A stretch of DNA of 40,822 nucleotides from Acidobacteria bacterium Ga0077553 (GTDB taxonomy: Bacteria > Acidobacteriota > Terriglobia > Bryobacterales > Bryobacteraceae). Both the position numbers and the translations under genes were made by a program. Below the pieces are notes generated by a model. It was not told where the DNA came from. It saw nothing but the letters and a program-made list of their open reading frames with translations, and searched no databases. Location of the stretch: positions 1 to 40,822 of the forward strand of contig LNFE01000126.1 in the NCBI GenBank assembly GCA_001464575.1, in the 5' to 3' direction. The stretch's first letter is position 1. Each line of letters opens with the position of its first letter. This document shows positions 15,547 to 24,309 of the stretch, piece by piece.

Positions 15547-16155
15547 GTGAAATACTTTCTTGCAGCCGTCCTTAGCAGCCTGACGCTCATCGCAGCTGAC
15601 ACTTGCCCGTCCGGCGAGTCGTTTCAAGTGATGTACCAGAAGAAAGGCACGCGGGCGGTTCTCGTCGTCGCCGGCAAGCCCAAACTGACGCTTGCGCAGT
15701 CGGGCGCCCAGTACTCGGACGGATTTACCGTTCTGACCGTTCAGGGCGCTGAAGCTACCCTCGCTTCCGGAGTCGTCAATTTCAAAAGCTGTACTGACGC
15801 CACCGTGAAGAGTACGCCGCCCTCAGGAAGCCTCACCGGAAAATGGACGATCGCCACGCTCGCGGGCCAAGCGGTCGCACTGCCCCGTGCGCCGTTCATC
15901 GAATTCCAGGCGGATGGCAGTGCCGCTGGGCTGGCCGGATGCAACCGGTTCAACAGTGGGTTCGTTTCGTCAGGTACATCACTCTCCTTCAAAGCCGCGG
16001 CGGTCACCCGCATGGCCTGCATTGGGGACGCGATGAATATTGAAAACCGGTTCCTGCAGGCGATGGAACAAACCACGGCCTACAGCATCTCGGCCAAGAC
16101 GCTGACGCTTCGTAACGCCGCGGGCCAATCTCTCGCCACGTTGACCAAGGACTAA
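15547..16155 (+). CDS. Exported MliC-like plus META-domain protein
   Basis: A 202-residue exported protein started at GTG 15547, which has GGAG at 15537-15540 and leads straight into a signal peptide (KYFLAAVLSSLTLIAA). Residues 20-80 resemble MliC, the inhibitor of C-type lysozyme: CPSGESFQVMY, SGAQYSDGF and a GAEATL strand. Residues about 96-200 are a META/HslJ domain: LTGKWTIATL, FIEFQADGSAAGLAGCNRF, and MACIGDAMNIENRFLQAM. It may protect the envelope against lysozyme-like enzymes; this is inferred from the domains. It is followed one base later by the SMP-30 gene. Confidence 0.82.
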   Translation: MKYFLAAVLSSLTLIAADTCPSGESFQVMYQKKGTRAVLVVAGKPKLTLAQSGAQYSDGFTVLTVQGAEATLASGVVNFKSCTDATVKSTPPSGSLTGKWTIATLAGQAVALPRAPFIEFQADGSAAGLAGCNRFNSGFVSSGTSLSFKAAAVTRMACIGDAMNIENRFLQAMEQTTAYSISAKTLTLRNAAGQSLATLTKD

Positions 16156-16156
16156 T

Positions 16157-17104
16157 ATGCGCTCCTCTCTGCTGTTTCTCTTCGCCCTCCCCCTGCTGGC
16201 CGCCGACTCGCCCGTTGCCCCAGGGGCTAAGCCGGTGCAGGTGGATTCCGCAGGCGCCGGGGAGGGGCCAACGTGGGGCCCGGACAACGCGCTCTTTTAC
16301 AGCGGCCGCAACCGCATCCAGCGCCGCGCGCCCGACGGCACGACGACGACCTTCCGCGACAACGCCGGGTCGAACGGCCTGCTGTTCGATGCGCAGGGCC
16401 GGCTGATCGTCTGCGAATCCGGCAACCGCCGGATCACCCGCACGGAGAAAGACGGCACCATCACCGTCCTCACCGATCGGTACGACGGCCATCGCTACAA
16501 CTCGCCCAACGATCTCACTATCGATTCGAAAGGCCGTATCTACTTTTCCGATCCCCGCTACGGCGCCCGCGATTCGATGGAGATGCGCGATTCGGGCGGC
16601 AAGCTCGTTGAAGGCGTCTATCGCATTGACGCCCCCGGCAAAGTCACCCGCATCATCACCCACGAAGTCGACCGGCCGAACGGAGTCTTCGTCACCCCGG
16701 ATGACAACACGCTGTACGTCGCCGACAACAATAACAACACGGCGGGCGGCCCTCGCAAGCTCTATCGCTTTGCCTTGCGGGCTGATGGCACTGTGGACCC
16801 CGCGTCCCGGAAAATGATCTTCGACTGGCAGGACGGCCGCGGACCGGACGGGATCAAGATGGATCGCAAGGGCCGTATCTTCGTGGCCGGCGGGCTGAAC
16901 AAGCCGCATCCGCCGCATGAGACCGACAAGTTCAAGGGCGGTGTCTACGTTTTTTCGCCGGAAGGCGAGCTGATCACGATGCTGCCGGTTCCCGTCGACG
17001 AAGTAACGAATTGTGCCTTTGGCGGCGCCGACCGGAAGACGCTTTTCATTACGGCCGGTGGCACTCTCTGGAGCATTGCGGTCGATACGCCCGGAGTCCG
17101 GTGA
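16157..17104 (+). CDS. Exported SMP-30/gluconolactonase-like protein
   Basis: A 315-residue six-bladed beta-propeller of the SMP-30/gluconolaconase/LRE-like group with a signal peptide (RSSLLFLFALPLLAA). The metal-site residues expected in this family are visible: Glu in AGEGPTWGP (about 36), Asn in YNSPNDLTID (about 117-120), Asn/Asp around LYVADNNNN (about 191-199) and Asp in GPDGIKMD (about 232-239). The family hydrolyses sugar lactones. It begins one base after the META protein stop and its own stop overlaps the GTG of the isomerase-like gene (GTGA), so the genes are very likely one transcript. Confidence 0.88.
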   Translation: MRSSLLFLFALPLLAADSPVAPGAKPVQVDSAGAGEGPTWGPDNALFYSGRNRIQRRAPDGTTTTFRDNAGSNGLLFDAQGRLIVCESGNRRITRTEKDGTITVLTDRYDGHRYNSPNDLTIDSKGRIYFSDPRYGARDSMEMRDSGGKLVEGVYRIDAPGKVTRIITHEVDRPNGVFVTPDDNTLYVADNNNNTAGGPRKLYRFALRADGTVDPASRKMIFDWQDGRGPDGIKMDRKGRIFVAGGLNKPHPPHETDKFKGGVYVFSPEGELITMLPVPVDEVTNCAFGGADRKTLFITAGGTLWSIAVDTPGVR

Positions 17105-17913
17105 CCTCCCGCCGGCAGTTGCTAATGGCCGCGCTCGCTCCGGCGAAAACATGGCCGTTGGGCATCAGCCTGAAGGGGTTCCCCGGCTGGCCGATCGAGC
17201 GGTCGCTCGCCCTCTGCGCTGAACTCGGTTACTCCGGCGTCGAGCTGATGGCCGGATCGCCGCCGGTCCGATCGTTTCCGGTGCTATCGATCATGGAAGA
17301 CCTTCGGCTCACCGGCCCTGAGGAGCCGGAGCGCCTCGAAACCAGCTTGCGGCTGGCTAAATCGATCAGCGCCCGGAGGCCGCCGGTGGTCGAAACGGTC
17401 GTGGGCGGGAAGCCGGCGGAGTGGCCGGAGATCCGGCCTCAGTTTCTCGGGCGGCTTAAGTCCTGGGCGCGCCTGGCGGATCGCTACCGAGTTCCGGTCG
17501 CTATCAAGGCGCATATCGGTAGCGCGCTGCATCGATCGGCCGATGCCGTCGCGCTCATCCGCGAGATCGGCAGCCCCTTTCTCCTGCTCAACTACGACTA
17601 CAGCCACTTCCAACTGCAGGGCGAGTCCCTCGCCGAATCGCTCGCCGCGGCACTGCCCTACACCGCGATGATCCACGTCAAGGACTCCACTGGTGAGGCG
17701 CCGAAGCACCGGTTTCTGCTGCCGGGCGAAGGCTCCATCGACTACGCTGCCTATGCCTTGCTGCTGCGCCGATACCAGTATGCGGGGCCGATCGTCATTG
17801 AAGTATCGACGCACGTGCTGCAAGCCCCCGGCTACGACCCCGCACGGGCCGCCCGCGAGTGCGCGCTTCGACTTTTTCCCCATTTCCCGCCGTCTGTACC
17901 TAAGAACGCATGA
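17101..17913 (+). CDS. Sugar phosphate isomerase/epimerase-like TIM-barrel protein
   Basis: A 270-residue AP-endonuclease-2-type TIM barrel started at GTG 17101 in GTGA overlap with the lactonase-like gene. The N-terminus TSRRQLLMAALAPAKT looks like a short twin-arginine signal. Barrel strands include LGYSGVELM (about 41-49), VPVAIKAHIG (about 132-141), LLNYDYSHFQ (about 162-171) with Asp and His ligands, MIHVKDS (about 191-197) and IVIEVSTHV (about 235-243) with the final Glu. Members interconvert sugars or cleave sugar derivatives. Substrate is unknown. Its stop overlaps the ATG of the AAA ATPase (ATGA). Confidence 0.85.
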   Translation: MTSRRQLLMAALAPAKTWPLGISLKGFPGWPIERSLALCAELGYSGVELMAGSPPVRSFPVLSIMEDLRLTGPEEPERLETSLRLAKSISARRPPVVETVVGGKPAEWPEIRPQFLGRLKSWARLADRYRVPVAIKAHIGSALHRSADAVALIREIGSPFLLLNYDYSHFQLQGESLAESLAAALPYTAMIHVKDSTGEAPKHRFLLPGEGSIDYAAYALLLRRYQYAGPIVIEVSTHVLQAPGYDPARAARECALRLFPHFPPSVPKNA

Positions 17914-19391
17914 TCCCTTCTGTCTCTGAAAGCCGCGCCGCCCGCACGCTGCGCGAGATCTACGAATCCGGCCGCCCGCTCGCCTACGTCCGCTCCTCCG
18001 AAGAGCTTCGCATCGGCCGCTTGCTGGCCGCGCTCGGCTTGCCGGTCTGGACGTGGAGCCTCACCGATGGCCTTCATCAAGCGGGAGAGAGCCCCGTTCC
18101 CGGAACGACGGACGCCCGCGCCGCGCTCGACTTCCTGATCGCCCATCCCCATCCGGCGATCTTCCATCTCAAGGATTTTCACGAACCGCTCCGCGACTCC
18201 TCCGCCGTCCGCCGCCGTCTCCGCGATGTGGAGTCCGCCTGCTTCGATCGGCAGAAGTTCGTCGTCATCACGTCGCCGGTCCGCGCCGTTCCCGAAGAGC
18301 TCGAACGGAGCATGGTCTTTGTCGAACTGCGGCCGCCCGACGAAGTCGAACTGGCGAGCTTTCTGCACGACGAACAGCCCGACGCCCCGGCCGCGTTGCT
18401 CCCGCAATTTGCCCGGGCACTGAAAGGCCTGACTCTCGACGAAGCCCGCTACGCTCTCCGCCGCGCACTCGCCGCCAAGCCCGAGCTTTCGGCCGCTTCC
18501 CTGCCCTATCTGCTCGAAGAGAAGCGACTGCTGGTCAACCGCAGCGGCGTGATCGAGTTCCTCTCGACGCCCACCAACGTGAACGAAATCGGCGGCCTCG
18601 AAGGCCTGAAGAAGTGGCTTTTCGAACGGCAGCGGCTATTCGAGTTGCGCGATGAAGTGAGCGCGGAGATTGTTCCCAAAGGCGTCCTGCTAATGGGCAT
18701 CCCGGGCTGCGGCAAGAGCCTGTCGGTGAAAGCCATCGCCAGTTGCTTTCAGCTGCCGCTCTACCGGATGGACATGAACGCCATCTTCTCGGGCCGTCAC
18801 GGCAAGCCGGAGGTGGTCTTCGCCGAAGCCTGCCGCATGATGGAAGAGATGGCCCCCGCCGTTCTCTGGTTCGACGAGATTGAAAACGCTGTTTCCACGC
18901 AAACCGTGGGCGGCGAATCTGGCCGCATGTTTGGCTTTTTCCTCACGTGGATGCAGGAAAAGACCCGTGGGCTGTTCGTGGCCGCCACGGCCAACCGCAT
19001 CGACGTTCTCCCGGCGGAGCTCCTGCGCAAAGGCCGTTTCGACGAGGTTTTCTTCGTCGACCTGCCCGTGGATGACGAGCGCCTGGACATCTTCCGGATC
19101 CATCTCGAACGCCGCGGCGTTCCGGTAGCCGGCCTCGATCTGGCCCAGCTCACGCAGTTCACCGGCGGCTGGTCCGGGGCGGAGGTGGAGCAGTGCGTGG
19201 TGTCCGCCATCACCAAGGCCAAGCTGGCGGACCGCGCGGTGAACATTCAGGATCTGATCACGACCGCCGTCGGCATTGTCTCTCTCTCGCGCACGATGAA
19301 GGAGCAGATTTCGAACATTCGCGCTTGGGCCTTTGAACGCGCGGTTCGCGCCTCGCCCCCGGCAAGCCGGGCGTCGAAGCCTATGATGTAA
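17910..19391 (+). CDS. Ycf46-like AAA ATPase
   Basis: A 493-residue cytoplasmic AAA ATPase. The N-terminal 220 residues are a degenerate P-loop-like domain (residues 81-90 HPAIFHLKDF, then VVITSPV), as in chloroplast Ycf46 and its bacterial relatives. The C-terminal AAA module has Walker A GIPGCGKS (263-270), Walker B VLWFDE (318-323), a sensor FVAATAN (about 345-351) and the arginine-finger stretch LLRKGRFDEVFFVDLP (about 360-375), followed by the helical lid with TGGWSGAEVEQ. The family's role is unclear; in cyanobacteria it is linked to inorganic carbon use. Coupling to an exported isomerase-like protein is unexpected. Confidence 0.87.
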   Translation: MIPSVSESRAARTLREIYESGRPLAYVRSSEELRIGRLLAALGLPVWTWSLTDGLHQAGESPVPGTTDARAALDFLIAHPHPAIFHLKDFHEPLRDSSAVRRRLRDVESACFDRQKFVVITSPVRAVPEELERSMVFVELRPPDEVELASFLHDEQPDAPAALLPQFARALKGLTLDEARYALRRALAAKPELSAASLPYLLEEKRLLVNRSGVIEFLSTPTNVNEIGGLEGLKKWLFERQRLFELRDEVSAEIVPKGVLLMGIPGCGKSLSVKAIASCFQLPLYRMDMNAIFSGRHGKPEVVFAEACRMMEEMAPAVLWFDEIENAVSTQTVGGESGRMFGFFLTWMQEKTRGLFVAATANRIDVLPAELLRKGRFDEVFFVDLPVDDERLDIFRIHLERRGVPVAGLDLAQLTQFTGGWSGAEVEQCVVSAITKAKLADRAVNIQDLITTAVGIVSLSRTMKEQISNIRAWAFERAVRASPPASRASKPMM

Positions 19392-19393
19392 GG

Positions 19394-20704
19394 ATGTTCC
19401 GCCGGACCTTTCTCAGCCTCGCCCTTGCCAACCGCGGCCTTCGCCTGACTACCTTTCAAGCCGACGTCACCCCGCCCTTGGGTTCGGCGCTCTGCTACGG
19501 CCTCGTGCCGCCGGCGGAGAGGGTGACGGATCCGCTCTCAACCCGCGGCGTCGTCCTGCTGCCCGCGGGCCAGCGGCCCATCGTGCTCTGCGCGGTCGAT
19601 TGGCTTGGCATTGGCAACACCAGCCGGGACCGTTGGCGGGCCGCGCTCGCCAAGGCCGCCGGCACCACGCCGGACCGGGTCGCGCTCCACACTGTGCATC
19701 AGCATGACGCCCCTGGCGATGATGCTGCCGCGCTCGCTCTGCTGCCCGCCGGGATTCCGTTAGGCCCCGATGCCTTCCACCGTGAGGCGGTTGCACGCGT
19801 TGCCCAGGCGATCCGCGCGGCGAAGCCGGTGGCCATCACGGAAGTCACCGCGGGCGCGGCGCCCGTTGTCGAGGTCGCCTCCAATCGCCGCATCCTCGGC
19901 CCCGATGGCAAGGTTGCCTTCGGCCGGATGACAGCGTGCCGCAACTCACCGCAGTGCCAAGCGCCGGAAGGCGTCATTGATCCGCTGATGCGGTCGATCA
20001 GCTTCTGGTCCGGGTCCCGCCGCACGGCCACCCTTAGCTACTACGCCACGCACCCGATGAGCTACTACGGCAAAGGCGCAGTTTCGGCCGACTTCGTTGG
20101 CCACGCGCGCAATCAGCAGACGGATACGTTCCAGGTGCACTTCACGGGCGCCGCCGGCAACATCGGGGCGGGGCGGTATAACGATGGCTCCCCCGATATG
20201 CGTCCGGTGCTCGCCCAGCGGATGGCCACCGCGATGACCGCGGCCAAAGCCGCCGAGAAGCCCATTCCCTTCGCCGATGTCCGCTGGCTGTCGGAGTCCG
20301 TCGCTCTGCCCCTGCGGGAGGGCGCTGGCTTCGCCGAGTCCGAACTCACGGCCGCTATCGCCAACGCTTCGCTTGACCCAAAGCAGCGTGCCAACCACGC
20401 TCGCTATCTCGCTTTCTTCCGGCTGACGAAGGCCGGCCGCCGCATCGACTTGACCTCCCTTCGCATTGGCTCTTTCGCCATCGTCCACATGCCGGGCGAA
20501 CTCTTCGTCGAGTATCAACTCGCCGCGGCCGCCGAGCGCCGGAACGAGCTCGTCGCTACCGCCGCGTATGGCGACTACGGGCCCATGTACATCGGCACGG
20601 CGCGGTCCTACCCCGAGGGCGGCTACGAAACCAGCGCCGTTTCTCGCGTGGCGCCGTCGGTGGAGGACATGCTGCTCTCCTCCGTCCGGTCGCTGCTCCG
20701 CTAG
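19394..20704 (+). CDS. Neutral/alkaline ceramidase-like exported protein
   Basis: A 436-residue protein resembling the N-terminal catalytic domain of neutral/alkaline non-lysosomal ceramidase. It has the usual opening FQADVTPPLGSAL (about 22-34), the metal-type HTVHQHDAPGDD stretch (about 99-110), TATLSYYATHPMSYYGKG (about 213-229) and HFTGAAGNIG (about 253-262). The N-terminus FRRTFLSLALA suggests a twin-arginine or Sec signal. True ceramidases cleave the N-acyl bond of ceramide, but most such acidobacterial and planctomycete relatives are uncharacterised, so lipid specificity is not assured. It starts 2 bases after the AAA ATPase stop. Confidence 0.83.
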   Translation: MFRRTFLSLALANRGLRLTTFQADVTPPLGSALCYGLVPPAERVTDPLSTRGVVLLPAGQRPIVLCAVDWLGIGNTSRDRWRAALAKAAGTTPDRVALHTVHQHDAPGDDAAALALLPAGIPLGPDAFHREAVARVAQAIRAAKPVAITEVTAGAAPVVEVASNRRILGPDGKVAFGRMTACRNSPQCQAPEGVIDPLMRSISFWSGSRRTATLSYYATHPMSYYGKGAVSADFVGHARNQQTDTFQVHFTGAAGNIGAGRYNDGSPDMRPVLAQRMATAMTAAKAAEKPIPFADVRWLSESVALPLREGAGFAESELTAAIANASLDPKQRANHARYLAFFRLTKAGRRIDLTSLRIGSFAIVHMPGELFVEYQLAAAAERRNELVATAAYGDYGPMYIGTARSYPEGGYETSAVSRVAPSVEDMLLSSVRSLLR

Positions 20705-20744
20705 CGTCCCTCGGGCTGCTTCGATATCCTCTAGGCAGCCGAGT

Positions 20745-22439
20745 ATGCGCTTTTCCCTGATCCTCGTCCTCGCCGCGGCACTTCACGCCGAAGAGCCAAA
20801 CCTTATTGACCGCCACATCTTCGGCAAGATCCAGGCCGACAGGATCCCTGTCGCCGCGCCGGCCTCCGACTCCGAGTTCCTCCGCCGAGTCTACCTCGAC
20901 CTAACCGGCCGCCTGCCCGACCCCGCTGCCGCACGCAAGTTCCTGGCCGACTCCGATCCCCAAAAGCGCGCCAAGGTCATCGACTCGCTCTTCCCCGTGC
21001 TCCCCGTCAGCGGCATGCGTTCCGTGAGCGAAGCGCCATTTCTCGATCGCTGGACGTACTTCTTTGATGACCTCTTCCGCAACGGCCAACTGCTGCAGGA
21101 AGGCATCAACACCTTCCACGACCATATCTACAAATCCCTCACGCTGAACGTTCCTTACAATGAGTTCGTCCGCGACCTGATCACCGCCTCCGCCGTCTCC
21201 ACGTGGGCCACCGGGTCAGCCAACTTCATCGCCCGGAGCCATGTCTTTGAAGGCGACGGCTACCAGATGAATCATGAAGACACGGCCGACGAAATCGCCA
21301 TCAATACCACCAAGCTCTTCCTCGGGGTGAACCTGGAATGCATCTCGTGCCACGATGGCGCGAACCATCTTGAGAAAGTGAACCTGTGGCTTGCGAGCCG
21401 CAAACGCGCGGAAATGTGGCGACAGGCCAGCTTCTTCGGCAAGACCTTCATCGACCCTTCCTACGGACGCTTTCCCCACTTTCAGGTCCGCGACTCTCGC
21501 AAGGGATACGACCTGTCGACCCGTAGCTCCCTGCGCCCCCCGCGGAACAAGAAGGCCGACGTCACGCCGACCTTTCTCCTGACCGGCGAGCAGCCCCTGC
21601 CCGGCGAGAACTACCGGCAAGCTTACGCCCGGCAGTTGACCAGCCACCCCCAGTTCGCCCGCGCCGCGGTGAACCTCTTCTGGGCGGAACTCATGGGCCA
21701 AGGCATCGTCGATGGCCCCTTTGATTTCGACTTGGCCCGGCAGGACCCGAAGAACCCGCCGCCCGCGCCATGGACGATTCAGCCGTCGCACCCGGAACTG
21801 CTCGATGAACTCGCCGCCGATTTCCGCGACCATGGTTACGACCTTCGGCACCTGTTCAAACGGATCGTTTCGTCCCGCGCCTATCAGCTCTCCGGCAAGG
21901 CACCGGCCGGTTGGAAGTCCACCTACGATTCGTACTTCGCCCGCCGAATGACGCGCCGCCTGTCCGCGGAACAGGCTTGGGACGCCGTCGCCCACCTAGC
22001 TGGACAAAACCAAGCGTATAAGGTCACCTACGCGGACAAGCGCGCCGCCACCGTGATGCAGACCCGGTCGCCGCAGGACGTCGAGAAGTCGGACAAGCCG
22101 ACGTTCACCGCACTGCAAGCCTTCGGCCAATGCGACCGCTACGCGATTGAAGCCAGCCGCAAGCCGACCATGGTGCAGTCCGCTATTTTGATGAACGATC
22201 GGGTTATCCGGGAACGCGTGAAGGTTGCGAAAGGCAACCGCCTCGAAACGCTACTCCGCGCCGATCCAGCCCCATCGAACGCCGCTGTCGTCGAAGATCT
22301 CTACCTCACGGCCCTCTCGCGCTTTCCCACGAAGGAAGAGTCCGAGATGGGCGTCGAGCTTCTCCGCGAGTATCGCGAACAGGGTGCGGAGGACCTCGTC
22401 TGGGTCCTGCTGAACCGCCTCGATTTTCTCTTCTACTAG
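20745..22439 (+). CDS. DUF1549/DUF1553 protein with one CXXCH site
   Basis: A 564-residue exported protein (signal MRFSLILVLAAALHA). Residues about 22-190 are DUF1549 (FLRRVYLDLTGRLPDPA, about 47-63), and residues about 300-560 are DUF1553 (VNLFWAELMGQGIVDGP, PELLDELAADFRDHGYD, then RRLSAEQAWDAVAHLAG). One heme-type site, C199-I-S-C202-H203, lies between them; the separate N-terminal cytochrome c domain often found in this family is absent. The ATG at 20745 is chosen for the signal peptide; a much longer upstream frame overlaps the ceramidase-like gene and is rejected. Function is unknown; it pairs with the DUF1501 gene 9 bases on. Confidence 0.9.
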   Translation: MRFSLILVLAAALHAEEPNLIDRHIFGKIQADRIPVAAPASDSEFLRRVYLDLTGRLPDPAAARKFLADSDPQKRAKVIDSLFPVLPVSGMRSVSEAPFLDRWTYFFDDLFRNGQLLQEGINTFHDHIYKSLTLNVPYNEFVRDLITASAVSTWATGSANFIARSHVFEGDGYQMNHEDTADEIAINTTKLFLGVNLECISCHDGANHLEKVNLWLASRKRAEMWRQASFFGKTFIDPSYGRFPHFQVRDSRKGYDLSTRSSLRPPRNKKADVTPTFLLTGEQPLPGENYRQAYARQLTSHPQFARAAVNLFWAELMGQGIVDGPFDFDLARQDPKNPPPAPWTIQPSHPELLDELAADFRDHGYDLRHLFKRIVSSRAYQLSGKAPAGWKSTYDSYFARRMTRRLSAEQAWDAVAHLAGQNQAYKVTYADKRAATVMQTRSPQDVEKSDKPTFTALQAFGQCDRYAIEASRKPTMVQSAILMNDRVIRERVKVAKGNRLETLLRADPAPSNAAVVEDLYLTALSRFPTKEESEMGVELLREYREQGAEDLVWVLLNRLDFLFY

Positions 22440-22448
22440 GTCCCCGTC

Positions 22449-23810
22449 ATGACGCCACTGCACCGCCGCCATCTGCTCCGCCTCGGCGCTCTCACCGTAT
22501 CCGGCTTTGAGCTGGCCCAGTTCCTGCGCCCCTCGAACGTTCATGCCCAAAGCAAGGTGACGCCGCGGGGCTCGGCCAAGTCCGTCATCTTTCTCAACCT
22601 GCAGGGCGGCCCCTCGCAGATGGACATGTTCGACGTGAAGATGGGCAAGTGGGCGCCCGAAAATCGCGACGTGCGCATGACGCCCCAGGGTTATCCGTTT
22701 CCGTATGGTCTGCTGCCCAAGCTCGCCGATCGCCTCGGTGACTTGGCGGTGGTTCGCTCGGCCTCGGCGTGGGAGACGGTGCACTCGCGCGGCCAATACT
22801 ATCTGCAGACCGGCCATGCCGTCAGCCCCGCCCGCATCAAGGAAGCGCCCGCGCTCGGCTCCGTCATCGCTTATGAGGCTTTCCAGAATCGCCGCTCAAC
22901 GGACTTCCTGCCGCCCTTCGTGGCGATGAACTATGAGCCGTCGACCATGTACGGCCCGCTGCAGGGCGAAGGCTGTCTGCCGGCCGACTGCTCGCCGCTA
23001 ATTCTCGATCTGAAGGAGCGGAACCTTCCCTTCGTTCTCGACGCGAAGGACCGCCCGCGCTTCGACCGGCGCTGGGAGCTCCTGAACAAAATGGACACCT
23101 CGCGCCATGCGCTCGACGATAGCTCGCCGCAGGGCATGCGGCAGTTCGATAGCTTCGGCCGCGCGGTGCACAAGATGATGACCAACCCGGCCATCTCCAC
23201 CGTGCTGCAAACGACGCCGGAAGAACGCGCGGCTTACGGATCGACACCCTTCGGCGATGCCTGTCTCATCGCCCGCAACATGGTAGCGGCCGACGGCGGC
23301 GCCAAGTTTCTGCTGGTGACGCAACCCGGCTGGGACCACCACGGCAGCATCTACGGCAAGGACGGGAAAGGCGGGCTGTACAAGACCTGCGCCGATCTCG
23401 ACTCCGCCTTCTCCGCGCTTCTGCTCGACCTCCGCCGCCTGAAGCTGCTGGATTCAACGCTCGTCGTTTGCATGGGCGAGTTCGGCCGTACGCCGGGCGA
23501 ACTGACTCCGCTCGCCGGGCGCGAGCACTACGCCGATACGATGTTCGCTCTCTTCGCCGGAGCGGGGGTGAAGGGTGGGCGCGTCTACGGCGCGACCGAT
23601 GCCGAAGGCGCGCACATCACCGATTTCGGATGGTCGGCCAAGCGCCCGGTCTATCCAGAGGACGTCTGCACGACCATCTACAGCGCCCTCGGTATCGACT
23701 GGACCAAGCGGATTACGAACACCCCGTCCGGCCGTGACTTCCTCTACGTGGACCCCGCCGCCGGAACGAAGAGCATTAACTTTCGCGAGGTCGCTGAGCT
23801 CTACTCCTAG
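22449..23810 (+). CDS. DUF1501 family exported protein
   Basis: A 453-residue DUF1501 protein, a family related to sulfatases and phosphatases by fold. A twin-arginine-like start (HRRHLLRLGALTVSG) precedes the core: SVIFLNLQGGPSQMDMFD (about 45-62), VVRSASAWETVHSRGQYYL (about 100-118), FLLVTQPGWDHHG (about 287-299) and VCMGEFGRTP (about 339-348), then REHYADTMFALFAGAGVKGG. DUF1501 genes are almost always beside a DUF1549/1553 gene, as here. The biological role of this pair is not established; surface polymer processing is a common guess. Its last 35 bases overlap the convergent membrane-protein gene. Confidence 0.93.
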   Translation: MTPLHRRHLLRLGALTVSGFELAQFLRPSNVHAQSKVTPRGSAKSVIFLNLQGGPSQMDMFDVKMGKWAPENRDVRMTPQGYPFPYGLLPKLADRLGDLAVVRSASAWETVHSRGQYYLQTGHAVSPARIKEAPALGSVIAYEAFQNRRSTDFLPPFVAMNYEPSTMYGPLQGEGCLPADCSPLILDLKERNLPFVLDAKDRPRFDRRWELLNKMDTSRHALDDSSPQGMRQFDSFGRAVHKMMTNPAISTVLQTTPEERAAYGSTPFGDACLIARNMVAADGGAKFLLVTQPGWDHHGSIYGKDGKGGLYKTCADLDSAFSALLLDLRRLKLLDSTLVVCMGEFGRTPGELTPLAGREHYADTMFALFAGAGVKGGRVYGATDAEGAHITDFGWSAKRPVYPEDVCTTIYSALGIDWTKRITNTPSGRDFLYVDPAAGTKSINFREVAELYS

Positions 23811-24309
23811 CGCGGATGGCGTCCCAGCGGCGGCGCACCCAACCCCGGCTGCGTTCCCTGAGCCACCGCCACAGGCGACCGGCAGCGGAGTTCCGCCACA
23901 ATCCATAGGCCGCGGCCCGCAGCTCCATCACCTTCTCGTAGCCCCAGCGGAACCAGCCGATCGTCAAGAGTTGCGGCTGCGTCAGTTGGAACAATCGCGC
24001 CACCACGGCCGTGCCCGTCACCTTCGCCGTGATGATCGTGCCGATGCCCAGCATGGGGTGCCCGCCGGCCATCCAGTAAAGCGCCAAAAACTTGATGGGC
24101 GCCAAGGCTATGGAGGGAATGCCGAACAAAGCCAGCGCGCCCCAGGGCGGTACGCGACGGATCCACGCTTCGATGGCGTGGAATACGGGAAGCTTGCCCA
24201 GCAAGGCCAGCAACCCGGAGAGCCGCCAGAGCGCCTCTTCGACGAGCAACACCACGCCCGCTACGACCAGCAGCGGGTACGTGATCACTCGTTTAGACAG
24301 GCGGCGCAA
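23776..24309 (-). CDS. Hypothetical membrane protein with Arg-rich tail
   Basis: A 177-residue protein with about three hydrophobic segments (about 9-28, 55-80 and 82-105) and a tail from about residue 130 that is rich in Arg and Trp. The start is TTG, directly after the TAG of the upstream gene, with GGAG four bases before it (24314-24317); an alternative GTG lies seven codons in. I recognise no family. It overlaps the end of the DUF1501 gene by 35 bases in opposite orientation. The short gap suggests it is last in a run with the two genes upstream. Confidence 0.75.
   Translation of the reverse strand: MRRLSKRVITYPLLVVAGVVLLVEEALWRLSGLLALLGKLPVFHAIEAWIRRVPPWGALALFGIPSIALAPIKFLALYWMAGGHPMLGIGTIITAKVTGTAVVARLFQLTQPQLLTIGWFRWGYEKVMELRAAAYGLWRNSAAGRLWRWLRERSRGWVRRRWDAIRARSRAQRPRES

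Noticed and set aside
17011..17100. Upstream start for the TIM-barrel protein
   Set aside because: It lies inside the SMP-30 gene and the residues are shadow-like; GTG 17101 gives a normal start.
20466..20744. Longer start for the DUF1549/1553 protein inside the ceramidase-like gene
   Set aside because: The extension is Ser/Pro/Arg-rich and precedes a clear signal peptide at 20745.
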